Below, in pieces: positions 18,722 through 27,261 of a stretch of DNA of 64,000 bases. The translations under genes were made by a program, and so were the position numbers. The first letter of the stretch is position 1. Every line of letters begins with the position of its first letter. The stretch is taken from contig CADDXC010000001.1 of NCBI GenBank assembly GCA_902809985.1, positions 1,550,001 through 1,614,000 on the forward strand, read 5' to 3'. Below the pieces are notes generated by a model that was not told where the DNA came from, did no database searches, and saw only the letters and a program-made list of their open reading frames with translations. This DNA is from Clostridiaceae bacterium BL-3. Lineage in GTDB: Bacteria > Bacillota > Clostridia > Clostridiales > Clostridiaceae.

Positions 18722-18950
18722 TACATTTTTGATCATACCTCACGGAAAAAGCATGAACCCATCTCTTTCCAAAATTCTCTTGCAAGAATTTTTTAAAAAA
18801 TGCCTTTGCAGCATTTATATATGAGATATGCCTTATTTTCCCTGAAATGCACTCTGGTATTACTGTGAAATGGTGTAAGAAGCAGCCAGAGCCTAGATCT
18901 TTACTCCTTTTGACACCTCCTTTTACAGTTTCATAGGGAATTAATTTACT
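18708..18950 (-). other. Unrecognised open frame without start codon (possible gene remnant)
   Basis: An 81-codon open frame lies upstream of, and partly overlapping, the S-box promoter. Its composition looks protein-like (for example GSGCFLHHFTVIPECISGK), but it has no ATG, GTG or TTG start with a ribosome site. It may be the decayed end of an older gene. No family recognised. The rest of 18951-19046 shows nothing clear. Confidence 0.2.
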
Positions 18951-19046
18951 TCAAATTTTCGGCAGTACACTTAATTTTACAAAATGATACGTATATACTA
19001 TTACTTTGTAAAAATAAGTTCCTTTAAAAATTACTTAATTATACAT

Positions 19047-20681
19047 TCACTTACAGTACTTCGATATCAATCTGGAAGCGGTACTTTGTGAAATATTTAA
19101 ATACTTGGCTACTTTATAGGAACTTTTATATATTTTTTTTGCTCTTCTTACAATCTCCGCTTTATAATTCTCCACAATTTCACTCAAATCATACATCTCA
19201 TTTGGTATAGAATTAGCTAGTTTTATAATATGTGAATTAGTATTTTCCATCTTAATTTTTGACGACTCCATAATATTCCCCGGTAAATCTTCTAAGTCTT
19301 CTCTAGAAATTATATAATCGGGAAAAGGTGAACTTATTACCAGTATCTCTAAAAAATGCTCAAGTTCTCTTATATTCCCAGGCCAGTAATAATTATTAAG
19401 TACTATTCTCGAATATTCAGATAATTTAATCTTGGTATCATATTTGTTATTAAATAAATTTAAATAATAGCCCAACAGTACATCTATATCCTCTTTTCTC
19501 TCTCTGAGAGGTGGAATTCTTATTACTCCCAAAGCCAATCTATAATAAAGATCCTCTCTGAACTTGCCTTGTCTTACTAACTGAAGTAGATCTCGATTTG
19601 TGGCTGCAATTATTCTAACATCTATTTTTTTAGGGTAGACTGCTCCTACGGGAATATAAGTCTTTTCTTGAACAAGCTGCAACAATTTTACCTGTACTGT
19701 AAGAGGAAGTTCACCTATTTCATCCAAAAAAAGTGTACCTGAATTAGCTTGCTCTACAAGACCTTCCTTCCCGCTTGAAGACGCTCCTGTAAAACTTCCT
19801 CTTTCATATCCAAATAGTTCTGATTCTATTAATTCCTCTGGTATAGTAGTACAATTTATAGTCACAAAAGGTCTCTCTTTCCTTAAGCTCAAGTCATGTA
19901 TCTTATTTGCCAAAAATGTTTTTCCCGTACCTGATTCTCCAACCAGCAGTAAATTCACGTTCCTAATAGAGAGTTTCTCTATAGAAACTAATATTTTTTT
20001 CATTTTTTGACTTTTAAATCTCACAGAATCTCCAGTATCCATGGTATTAAAATATTTATCCTTCTTTTTATACTTTCTGATCTTACGATTTATCGATTGA
20101 ATTGTATTTTTAAGCTGGGTTGCTTCACTTATATCTCTGCAATTTTCAACTACATATATAACATCATGGTTTTCATCCAATATGGGTTTAAGAGTATTTA
20201 ATATAGTCTTTCCCGTTGCAGTATGTTGTTCAAAACTTATAGTTTCTTTCGATTCAATGACTCTATGGACAAGCACCCTGTCGACTAATCCCTGTTTTTC
20301 CAGAAAGCTTGTATCTTTTCCCAGAATATCTTTTTTATTAACACCATAATGCTCCTCAAAAGCCGCGTTGCAATAAATCGCAATTCCTTTTCCATCTGTA
20401 ACAAATATTTCATCAAAGGAGTTTTCCAGTATATATTCAAGAAATCCATTTGTTTTTTCCTCTGATTTGATAACATAAATCTTACAATTTACACATTCAG
20501 TTATATATAAATTTTCCTTATCTACGCTTTTAAGATAATCTTCAATGTTTTTTCCCTGAAGCTGTGAATTTTTAAAAACGCTTTCAGCTAAAGGATTAAA
20601 GTCTAGAATCACTCCATTTAAATCTGTTATAATCAGCCCTGAAGAATAAATATTTAACACCAACAGATACCACTCCTTCAT
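19047..20681 (-). CDS. Sigma-54-dependent transcriptional activator (PAS-AAA-HTH)
   Basis: This 544-residue enhancer-binding protein has one or two PAS-like sensor domains (about residues 5-60 and 82-190), an AAA+ ATPase with Walker A GESGTGKT (248-255), the sigma-54 contact loop GSFTGA (295-300), a Walker B region ending DEIGELP, and a C-terminal helix-turn-helix (SQSTASRLISKY). There is no receiver domain, so it probably senses a ligand. AAGGAGTG lies just after the listed ATG, so TTG 20663 may be the real start. The likely target is the operon at 20858-23718, which has a -24/-12 promoter at 23770-23785. Confidence 0.92.
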   Translation of the reverse strand: MKEWYLLVLNIYSSGLIITDLNGVILDFNPLAESVFKNSQLQGKNIEDYLKSVDKENLYITECVNCKIYVIKSEEKTNGFLEYILENSFDEIFVTDGKGIAIYCNAAFEEHYGVNKKDILGKDTSFLEKQGLVDRVLVHRVIESKETISFEQHTATGKTILNTLKPILDENHDVIYVVENCRDISEATQLKNTIQSINRKIRKYKKKDKYFNTMDTGDSVRFKSQKMKKILVSIEKLSIRNVNLLLVGESGTGKTFLANKIHDLSLRKERPFVTINCTTIPEELIESELFGYERGSFTGASSSGKEGLVEQANSGTLFLDEIGELPLTVQVKLLQLVQEKTYIPVGAVYPKKIDVRIIAATNRDLLQLVRQGKFREDLYYRLALGVIRIPPLRERKEDIDVLLGYYLNLFNNKYDTKIKLSEYSRIVLNNYYWPGNIRELEHFLEILVISSPFPDYIISREDLEDLPGNIMESSKIKMENTNSHIIKLANSIPNEMYDLSEIVENYKAEIVRRAKKIYKSSYKVAKYLNISQSTASRLISKYCK

Positions 20682-20857
20682 AAATATCCATGATTCTCAA
20701 ATCAATTTAATATCTTAAATTCATACTACATCTTTCTAACAACGAGCACAATAGATTATAATATATTCTAAATATCATTTAACTTAATGTATATTTAAAC
20801 TCCGATCAAGTTTTTTCTTGTCCAATATCTATTTTTTTCATAAATTATCTCAAAAAC

Positions 20858-22039
20858 CTAAAATATACCCTTTTCCTTCATATTTTTATATTTCTTTTTA
20901 CTTAAATTAAATATCTCTCTATTGTGTTGTCCCAGCAGAGGAGCTGCAAAATCCACGCTTCCCGGAGTTTCTGACAGCTTAATAGTTACTCCTTGGAATT
21001 TTGTTTTACCCATAGTTGGATGATCAACCTCAACCATCATATTCCTCGCTTTTATCTGAGACTGCTCAATGGCCTCTTTTATATCCAGCACAGGACCACA
21101 GGGAAGTCCAACAATATCAAAAAGTTTTTCTATATAGTTTCTCTTTTTAGCAGATACCCATTCTTGTATAATATTTTGCAAATTTCCCACATAATTTTTG
21201 CATCTCAGATCATTGGTTCTGAATTTTGGATTTTCTAAAAGTTCCTCATGTCCTATGGTTTCACAAAATATTTTAAACAGCTTATCATTACCCACTCCAA
21301 TAGCTATATATCCATCCTCGGCCTTAAAAATATCAAAAGGTGCAATAGAAGGATCTATATTCCCCTGTCTTTGAGATATTTTACCTGCAACGGTATAGTT
21401 CACTATTCCATTTTCAAGCAAGCTGAAAATAGTATCAAGCATAGCAACGTCAATTTGCTGTCCCACGCCTGTCTTTTCTCTTGAATAAAGTGCCATCAAA
21501 ACTCCTACACACAGAAACACTCCTGTAACGTTATCCGCAATTGAAGGCCCCACTTTGGTAGGGGGTCCATCCGGAAATCCCGTCATATTTACCATTCCAC
21601 CCATGGATTGGGCCACTATATCATAACAGGGTCTGTTTGAGAGTGGTCCTGTCTGCCCAAATCCTGAACTGGAACCATATATGATCCTTGGATTTATTTT
21701 TTTAAGCGCGGCATAATCCACTTTCAATTTTTTTGCCACTCCAGTTCTATAATTTTCAATAACCACATCTGCATCTTTTACCAATTCATAAAACATTTCG
21801 AGAGCTTTTTCATTTTTCAAATTCAGAGTTATTCCTTTTTTATTTCTATTTAAAAAAGCAAAAAAACCACTTTCACCACTTTTTTTATCAAAAGGTCCCC
21901 AAGTCCTACATTGATCTCCCTTTGGAGATTCAACTTTTAAAACCTGTGCCCCATGGTCCGCCAGTATCATTCCACAGAAAGGTCCATTATAGGCATGGCA
22001 TAACTCCAGCACTTTAACTCCATCTAAAGCCTTAGTCAT
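20858..22039 (-). CDS. Class III (CaiB/BaiF family) CoA-transferase
   Basis: This 393-residue family III CoA-transferase has the N-terminal GVKVLELCHAYNGPFCGMILADHGA and the catalytic aspartate expected in GPSIADNVTGV (about residue 168). Such enzymes move CoA between carboxylic acids. Next to a beta-alanyl-CoA ammonia lyase and an acyl-CoA dehydrogenase, it could activate beta-alanine at the expense of propionyl-CoA or another acyl-CoA. Last gene of the sigma-54 operon, 85 bases after the lyase gene. Substrate is inferred from context. Confidence 0.88.
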   Translation of the reverse strand: MTKALDGVKVLELCHAYNGPFCGMILADHGAQVLKVESPKGDQCRTWGPFDKKSGESGFFAFLNRNKKGITLNLKNEKALEMFYELVKDADVVIENYRTGVAKKLKVDYAALKKINPRIIYGSSSGFGQTGPLSNRPCYDIVAQSMGGMVNMTGFPDGPPTKVGPSIADNVTGVFLCVGVLMALYSREKTGVGQQIDVAMLDTIFSLLENGIVNYTVAGKISQRQGNIDPSIAPFDIFKAEDGYIAIGVGNDKLFKIFCETIGHEELLENPKFRTNDLRCKNYVGNLQNIIQEWVSAKKRNYIEKLFDIVGLPCGPVLDIKEAIEQSQIKARNMMVEVDHPTMGKTKFQGVTIKLSETPGSVDFAAPLLGQHNREIFNLSKKKYKNMKEKGIF

Positions 22040-22124
22040 TTTTATCCTTCCTCTTAAAATAATTTAAACTTTATAAATTCAAGATTTGCCTAAACAAAGG
22101 CAAATCTTTTACACACATTAAATA

Positions 22125-22550
22125 TTACTTTTCTACTTTAAATGCCTCATCTTGAACTCCTCTCTGGAATTCCTTCTTAACCACTAGGGTCCCTGTTGCC
22201 CTGCCACAAAGAAGTGGTTTTTCCAGCACCCTTGCTGCTGAAATAGCGTCGTTTTTATCTCTTGTAAGCTCAATATATTTATATGCCTCAAATTTGCATG
22301 TTCTTGAAGTTTTCCCTTCCTTTTCTATCCAGCCTACATATTCCATGAAATCGCCTGCATACACAGGTGCTGTAAATTCAATATCCTTGTACCCTGCAAA
22401 CAAACTTTCATCTCCGTCACTTCTTATCATCAATTCTGTTCCTACATCCCCCCAGAAATCCACTATGTGCGATCCATTTACTAGCTCACCCGCATAATGC
22501 GCTTCTCCTGCAGACATTCTCACTTTTAAACTTACCTTTTTACCTATCAT
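22125..22550 (-). CDS. Beta-alanyl-CoA / 3-aminobutyryl-CoA ammonia-lyase family (hot-dog fold)
   Basis: This small hot-dog enzyme (141 residues) removes ammonia from a 3-aminoacyl-CoA to give the 2-enoyl-CoA. The segments WGDVGTELM, DGDESLFAGYKDIEFTAPVYAGDFMEY and LCGRATGTL match what I recall of the Clostridium propionicum beta-alanyl-CoA ammonia-lyase more closely than the lysine-pathway 3-aminobutyryl-CoA enzyme (Kal). The predicted product is acrylyl-CoA. It sits between the acyl-CoA dehydrogenase and CoA-transferase genes, which would complete the route to propionyl-CoA. Confidence 0.85.
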   Translation of the reverse strand: MIGKKVSLKVRMSAGEAHYAGELVNGSHIVDFWGDVGTELMIRSDGDESLFAGYKDIEFTAPVYAGDFMEYVGWIEKEGKTSRTCKFEAYKYIELTRDKNDAISAARVLEKPLLCGRATGTLVVKKEFQRGVQDEAFKVEK

Positions 22551-22578
22551 TTTAAATCCTCTCCTTCTAATCTAATTT

Positions 22579-23718
22579 TTATTTAAAAATACTTCCACTT
22601 ACAACAAGTTTTTGAATTTCATTAGTCCCTTCATAAATTTGAGTTATTTTTGCATCCCTCATCATTCTCTCCACGTTGTAACCCTTCATATATCCATTTC
22701 CGCCAAGCATCTGTACCGCTTCAGTTGTAACTTCCATTGCGGTATTTGTACAAGCATACTTTGCCATGGCAGCCGGAATAGTATATGATCTTCCTGCATC
22801 TTTCTCATAAGCTGCTTTATATAAAATCAGTCTTGCTTGTTCAATCTTTATTTTTAATTCTGCCATTTTAAATGCCAGGTATTGATTTTTATATAAAGGC
22901 CTGCCAAATTGTTCTCTTTCCATTAAATATTTTCTTGCAATTTCAAACGCTCCTTCTGCAATTCCTATTCCCTGGGCAGCAACACCCATTCTACCTCCAT
23001 CTAATGTATTCATGGCAATTTTAAATCCTTTACCTTCTTCTGCTATTAAATTTTCTTCAGGTACTTTTACGTTTTCAAAGAAAACCTCCGAAACTTGTGC
23101 AGAACGTATACCCATTTTATTTTCTATTCTTCCAATTCTTATTCCTGGTGTATCCATTTCAACAATAAATGCAGATAAGCCCCTAGTTTTAGCTTCCGGA
23201 TTCGTAGAAGCAAACACAACATAGTAATCTGCCAATGGTCCATTTGTGGTGAAACATTTTGATCCATTTAAAATGTAGTAGTCATTTTCTTTTTTTGCTC
23301 TCGTTATAACCCCTGCCGCATCTGAACCTGCATTTGGTTCTGTCAATCCAAAAGCTCCCAATGATCTTCCAGATAAAACTGGCGGTAAATACTTTTTCTT
23401 TTGTTCCTCCGACCCAAAATTATTTATAGGTCCACCATATAGGGATGTAGCTACAGAGTAAGAAATTCCCATTGATCCATCAACTTTGGATATTTCCTCA
23501 ACAGCAAGCACATATTCCATATATCCTGCTCCTGATCCGCCATATTCTTTAGCATATGGCAAACCAATTAATCCAATTCTACCCATTTCTCTATATACTT
23601 CTATAGGATATTCGCTATTTTCATCTCTTTCTAAAACACCTGGAAGTAAACGATCTTCGGTAAGTCTCTTCGCTGTATCAACGATCTGCTTTTGTTGATC
23701 AGTTAACTCAAAATTCAT
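22579..23718 (-). CDS. Acyl-CoA dehydrogenase (candidate acrylyl-CoA reductase)
   Basis: This 379-residue FAD-dependent acyl-CoA dehydrogenase contains GAFGLTEPNAGSDA (substrate/FAD region) and the C-terminal IYEGTNEIQKL with the catalytic-region glutamate. ATG 23718 follows GGGAGTG by six bases and is preferred over GTG 23727. Physiologically it may work in the reductive direction, acrylyl-CoA to propionyl-CoA, given the adjacent ammonia-lyase. No EtfAB pair is present here, so the electron partner is unknown. First gene of the sigma-54 operon. Confidence 0.92.
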   Translation of the reverse strand: MNFELTDQQKQIVDTAKRLTEDRLLPGVLERDENSEYPIEVYREMGRIGLIGLPYAKEYGGSGAGYMEYVLAVEEISKVDGSMGISYSVATSLYGGPINNFGSEEQKKKYLPPVLSGRSLGAFGLTEPNAGSDAAGVITRAKKENDYYILNGSKCFTTNGPLADYYVVFASTNPEAKTRGLSAFIVEMDTPGIRIGRIENKMGIRSAQVSEVFFENVKVPEENLIAEEGKGFKIAMNTLDGGRMGVAAQGIGIAEGAFEIARKYLMEREQFGRPLYKNQYLAFKMAELKIKIEQARLILYKAAYEKDAGRSYTIPAAMAKYACTNTAMEVTTEAVQMLGGNGYMKGYNVERMMRDAKITQIYEGTNEIQKLVVSGSIFK

Positions 23719-23769
23719 TAAAAGCACTCCCTTCTAAATTTTTTTATTTTATGCTCATTGACAAATAAG

Positions 23770-23785
23770 AGCAACTTCCGTACCA
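23770..23785 (-). promoter_or_regulatory. Sigma-54 (-24/-12) promoter of the acyl-CoA dehydrogenase operon
   Basis: The minus strand reads TGGTAC, five bases, TTGCT, matching the consensus TGGCAC-N5-TTGCW with the required GG-N10-GC spacing. It lies 52 bases before the start codon, and an enhancer-binding protein gene lies at the other end of the operon. Confidence 0.8.
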
Positions 23786-23891
23786 ATTATAATATTCATC
23801 AGTTCAAATATAGCTTTTTATACATGAAACCAGCAATCGCAACCATTTTCAAAAATAAGAGCTATTAAAAAGCCATTGTCATCTTGATTCT

Positions 23892-23935
23892 ATAATTCAA
23901 TATTGAATTATTTCTATAACCCAATATTGAATTAT
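23892..23935. promoter_or_regulatory. Two palindromic sites 24 bp apart (candidate enhancer sites)
   Basis: A perfect 20-bp palindrome (23892-23911, core AATTCAATATTGAATT) is followed 24 bases later by an imperfect copy (23916-23935, CCCAATATTGAATTAT). They lie about 110-165 bases upstream of the sigma-54 promoter, the normal place for activator sites. Binding by the IclR regulator instead cannot be excluded. Confidence 0.6.
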
Positions 23936-24216
23936 TGAGTCATAAATGAGTTGATTGTTTTAAATTTACCCAAAATAAACAAAAATGTTAATCAAATTTC
24001 CTTGAGTTTATACTGTTGAGCTTGACTGGGATATTTATTTTACTCATATATAAATTTTAGTTCCCATTCTTAAAGGAATTGTTCGAGTTATGCAGAATAT
24101 TATATATAATAGAATATAGTTTCTCAATGCAGAATAGAAGATAATCAAAAGGTAGCTGGAAATTAAGTATAAAAGAATACATCAAGTAATATAATTTGCG
24201 GCTAGCGGGATTTTTT

Positions 24217-24284
24217 GCCCTAAGGCATAATGCTAGTAATATGCCCTTATAGGGCTTAGGAAAAACCACCAACTAAGTTGGTGG
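24217..24284. mobile_element. Stem-loop pair resembling an IS200/IS605-type end (possible remnant)
   Basis: A bulged hairpin (GCCCTA...TAGGGC with inner GCATA...TATGC, 24217-24256) is followed by CCACCAACT/AGTTGGTGG (24266-24284). Such paired stem-loops are typical of IS200/IS605 right ends and TnpB guide-RNA scaffolds, but no transposase gene is near. The remaining gap 23936-24395 holds a weak TTGACT/CATATA promoter (24022-24050), a small hairpin at 24350-24370 and the GGAGGG site of the next gene. Confidence 0.3.
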
Positions 24285-24395
24285 ATATTTATTAGAATAT
24301 TATAGGTGAAGCAGAAATGCTAAACCTTGTAATATATAAGAATCAAGCTCTCTGAGCTTTCGAGAGCATACATAATAATATGTGGAGGGATTTAA

Positions 24396-25310
24396 ATGAA
24401 AATAGCAATAATAGGAGCAGGTGCCATGGGGAGTCTTTATGGTGGATATCTTTCAAGGGTTTCTTCGAAAGTCTATCTGGTAGATGTGTGGCAGCAGCAT
24501 GTAGATGCTATAAATGAAGAAGGCTTAAAAATTGATGAAAAAGACCATGCTGTAATCGTTAAACCTGAGGCTGTGAATGATGCAGCGTCTGTTGGTCCTG
24601 TGGATTTGGCAATAATATTTGTAAAATCCATCAATACGCCAGCGGCTATGGAAAAGAATGCAGTCATTTTTGGACCAAATACCTTAATACTTAGCTTACA
24701 GAACGGATATGGTAACATTGAAAAAATAGCGAAGTATGCAGATATCAATAATATAATAGCCGGCACTACTGCACATGGAGCAACTATGATAGAGCCGGCA
24801 CATATTAAGCACGCAGGCTGTGGCGAGACTAATATTGGATGGGCCAAAAGTAAAAATGATAAAAGAATATATGAAATATTAGAGGTATTGAATAGTGCAG
24901 GTTTTAAAACAGTTGTTTCGGATAATGTTATGGAGCTTATATGGTCAAAATTGATTATCAATGTAGGAATCAACGCTCTTACAGCCATATTAAAGCTTAA
25001 AAATGGAGATCTTTTGGCTGGAAATGAAACGAAGGATTTAATGAGAATGTCCGTAAATGAAGCTGTAAAAGTGGCTAAAGCCAAGGGGACAGAATTCAAT
25101 GGCAGCGACATGGTAAAAAAGGTAATGGATGTGGCCTTTGCTACCAGTGAAAACAAATCTTCCATGCTGCAGGATATTCTAAATGGAAGAAAAACTGAAA
25201 TAGATACAATTAATGGAGCTATTGTCAATGAAGGAGAAAAATTTTCAATTGATACCCCTGTTAATTTAATATTGACTAATCTTGTTAAAGCTTTGGAGAA
25301 AAGCAAATAA
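24396..25310 (+). CDS. panE: 2-dehydropantoate (ketopantoate) 2-reductase
   Basis: This 304-residue protein interconverts 2-ketopantoate and pantoate with NADPH. It has the N-terminal Rossmann motif GAGAMGS (residues 7-13), the C-terminal catalytic-lysine helix WSKLIINVGINALTA, and KTEIDTINGAI with the conserved glutamate. It starts 12 bases behind GGAGGG. The neighbours are an IclR regulator, PanB, a symporter and an amidohydrolase, and beta-alanine genes lie divergently, so it may run in the oxidising direction, pantoate to ketopantoate. A second PanE-like gene lies at 49486-50418. Confidence 0.88.
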   Translation: MKIAIIGAGAMGSLYGGYLSRVSSKVYLVDVWQQHVDAINEEGLKIDEKDHAVIVKPEAVNDAASVGPVDLAIIFVKSINTPAAMEKNAVIFGPNTLILSLQNGYGNIEKIAKYADINNIIAGTTAHGATMIEPAHIKHAGCGETNIGWAKSKNDKRIYEILEVLNSAGFKTVVSDNVMELIWSKLIINVGINALTAILKLKNGDLLAGNETKDLMRMSVNEAVKVAKAKGTEFNGSDMVKKVMDVAFATSENKSSMLQDILNGRKTEIDTINGAIVNEGEKFSIDTPVNLILTNLVKALEKSK

Positions 25311-25342
25311 AATATTCTTAATATATCCAAGGGAGGCAAACA

Positions 25343-26092
25343 ATGGCTCGAAAAAACGATTATAACATTAATTCATTACTAAAATCATTAAATGTATTAG
25401 AAGATCTCATAGAGCATGGTGAAATTAGTATAATTGAGCTGTCTAGTAACTTGGGGCTTGGAAAAAGCACGGTTCACAGGATACTGGGCACCTTTAAGAC
25501 GATGGGCTATGTAGATCAAAATAAGGATAACAACAAGTATTATCCAACTTTAAAAATATTTGAGTTGGGAACAAAGGTAGCAAACAGAATTCCACTAAAG
25601 AAAATTATAAGGCCTTATTTGGAGGAAATTTATGGAAAATGCCATGAGACAGTAAATTTCGCTATTTTGGATAAAGATGAAGTGGTATTCATAGATAAAA
25701 TAGTAACGGCAGAGCCTTTAAGAATTGAACTGGAGATCGGAAAGAGGGTTCCTGTCTATTGCTGCGCTTTGGGTAAGGCAATTCTTGCTTTTTCCGGGGA
25801 CGTGGATATAACAAAATTGAACTTTGAAAAAATAACTGATAATACAGTGAACTCACCCGAAAAATTAATGGAACAAATAAAGGCTGTCAAGCAAAATGGG
25901 TACGCGATTGAATATGAAGAATATATAGAGGGTCTTATATGCATAGCAGTTCCAATAAAAAATCAGTTTAATCAATCAGTTGCGGCAATTAGTATTGCAA
26001 CGCCTACCATAAGAATGAACGATGAGAGGAAAAAACAGTTTATAAAACTGCTTCAGGAAATAGTGTACAAGATAGGTATAATAAAAGAATAG
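25343..26092 (+). CDS. IclR-family transcriptional regulator
   Basis: This 249-residue regulator has an N-terminal winged helix (SLKSLNVLEDLIEHGEISI, with recognition segment LGKSTVHRILGTFKTMGYV) and a C-terminal IclR effector domain containing GKRVPVYCCALGKAILAF. It lies inside the PanE-PanB cluster, 32 bases after panE. The inverted repeat at 26256-26274 before panB is a fitting operator. The ligand may be pantoate, ketopantoate or pantothenate, which is inference. Confidence 0.92.
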   Translation: MARKNDYNINSLLKSLNVLEDLIEHGEISIIELSSNLGLGKSTVHRILGTFKTMGYVDQNKDNNKYYPTLKIFELGTKVANRIPLKKIIRPYLEEIYGKCHETVNFAILDKDEVVFIDKIVTAEPLRIELEIGKRVPVYCCALGKAILAFSGDVDITKLNFEKITDNTVNSPEKLMEQIKAVKQNGYAIEYEEYIEGLICIAVPIKNQFNQSVAAISIATPTIRMNDERKKQFIKLLQEIVYKIGIIKE

Positions 26093-26107
26093 TATTGTTC
26101 ATAATAG

Positions 26108-26143
26108 CCGGCACTATTTTAATGGTGTCGGTTCTTTTATTTT
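26108..26143 (+). terminator. Intrinsic terminator after the IclR gene
   Basis: CCGGCACTA (26108-26116) pairs with TGGTGTCGG (26123-26131), followed by TTCTTTTATTTT. It separates the panE-iclR unit from the panB unit. Confidence 0.75.
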
Positions 26144-26235
26144 ACCAAGTATTTTATGAATATTCTTAAAAATAAGTATTGAAATATTTAAAAAATTTTT
26201 ATTTTTCAAGAAGGAATAATGAGTTTTGTGTAGAA

Positions 26236-26274
26236 TATAATCTATTATGAGATAAAATAGAACTTAGTTCTATT
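26236..26274 (+). promoter_or_regulatory. Promoter -10 and candidate IclR operator upstream of panB
   Basis: TATAAT (26236-26241, weak -35) is followed by the inverted repeat AATAGAAC-TTA-GTTCTATT (26256-26274), placed at about +9 to +27, as expected for a repressor. The GAAC-N3-GTTC core resembles known IclR-family operators. Confidence 0.55.
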
Positions 26275-26374
26275 ATACAGAACCAAAATGTCCCTCATGT
26301 ATAACTAAATTATTGTCGGTAAATTATATTATGAGGTCAGGCCTAAATTATTATAAGATGAGGAGAGATAAAAA

Positions 26375-27196
26375 ATGAAAAAAAAAATGACTGTATTGGA
26401 TTTTCAAAAGTATAAAGATGAGGGAAAAAAGTTTACTTATGTTACGGCATATGATTACACTACAGCATCTATTGTAAACGATAGCGAGTCTGAAGTTATT
26501 CTTGTAGGAGATTCTCTTGGTATGGTTATGCTTGGTTATTCGGAAACTACAGGTGTTACAATGGATGATATGGTTCATCATATAAAACCAGTTGTAAAAG
26601 GTGCCCCGAATACTTTTGTTGTAGGTGACATGCCTTTTGGGTCATATAATGTAAGCTGTGAACAGGCTATTATGAATGCAAACAGGCTTATGAAAGAAAC
26701 AGGCTGTGACTGTATAAAGCTTGAAGGCGGAGTGGAAATGGCAGATAAAATTGGAGCTATTGTAAAAGCGGGAATACCTGTTATGGGCCATATAGGTCTC
26801 ACTCCCCAAACTTCCAGTCAGCTTGGTGGCTTCAGAATTCAGGGAGGAACTCCTGAGAGTGCCGCACAGCTGATTGAAGATGCAAAGGTAATAGAAAAAG
26901 CCGGTGCATTTTCTATGGTGGTTGAATGTGTTCCAAGTTGTGTTACAAAAGCTTTAAGTAAAGCAATAAAAGTTCCTGTACTTGGAATAGGTGCTGGCCC
27001 TTATGTTGACTGCCAAGTACTGGTTACCCAGGATCTTCTGGGGATGTATGGAGATTTCAAACCAAAATTTGTTAAACGATTTGCGCAGATCAGGAAGAGT
27101 ATGGTAGAGGGTTTGAATCAGTTTCATAAGGAAACCTTGGACGGAACTTTTCCTTCACCTGAATACAGCTTTAATGCTAAGGTAGAAGGATATTAG
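26375..27196 (+). CDS. panB: 3-methyl-2-oxobutanoate hydroxymethyltransferase (ketopantoate hydroxymethyltransferase)
   Basis: PanB joins 2-oxoisovalerate and 5,10-methylene-THF to ketopantoate; the reaction is reversible. The 273-residue protein has the metal and substrate motifs VGDSLGMVMLG, GDMPFGSY, IKLEGG and the catalytic-base region VVECVP. No panC or panD follows, unlike biosynthetic operons. Instead a symporter and an amidohydrolase follow, which suggests catabolic use in the cleaving direction. It has its own promoter and operator. Confidence 0.93.
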   Translation: MKKKMTVLDFQKYKDEGKKFTYVTAYDYTTASIVNDSESEVILVGDSLGMVMLGYSETTGVTMDDMVHHIKPVVKGAPNTFVVGDMPFGSYNVSCEQAIMNANRLMKETGCDCIKLEGGVEMADKIGAIVKAGIPVMGHIGLTPQTSSQLGGFRIQGGTPESAAQLIEDAKVIEKAGAFSMVVECVPSCVTKALSKAIKVPVLGIGAGPYVDCQVLVTQDLLGMYGDFKPKFVKRFAQIRKSMVEGLNQFHKETLDGTFPSPEYSFNAKVEGY

Positions 27197-27261
27197 ATTT
27201 AAAAACTAATATTCAATTCATATTTATTCTGGATTATGAATTGAAGGGAGGAAATTAGTTA

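Noticed and set aside
23816-23850. Second sigma-54-like site (TGGTTGCGATTGCT on the minus strand)
   Set aside because: The GG to GC distance is 8 bases instead of 10.
24057-24272. 71-codon minus-strand frame in the panE upstream region
   Set aside because: No ribosome site, odd composition, and it covers the stem-loop structures.
24473-25339. Long 288-codon open frame antisense to panE
   Set aside because: It is hydrophobic and low-complexity, has no ribosome site, and lies wholly opposite a strongly conserved PanE. It is a shadow of that gene.
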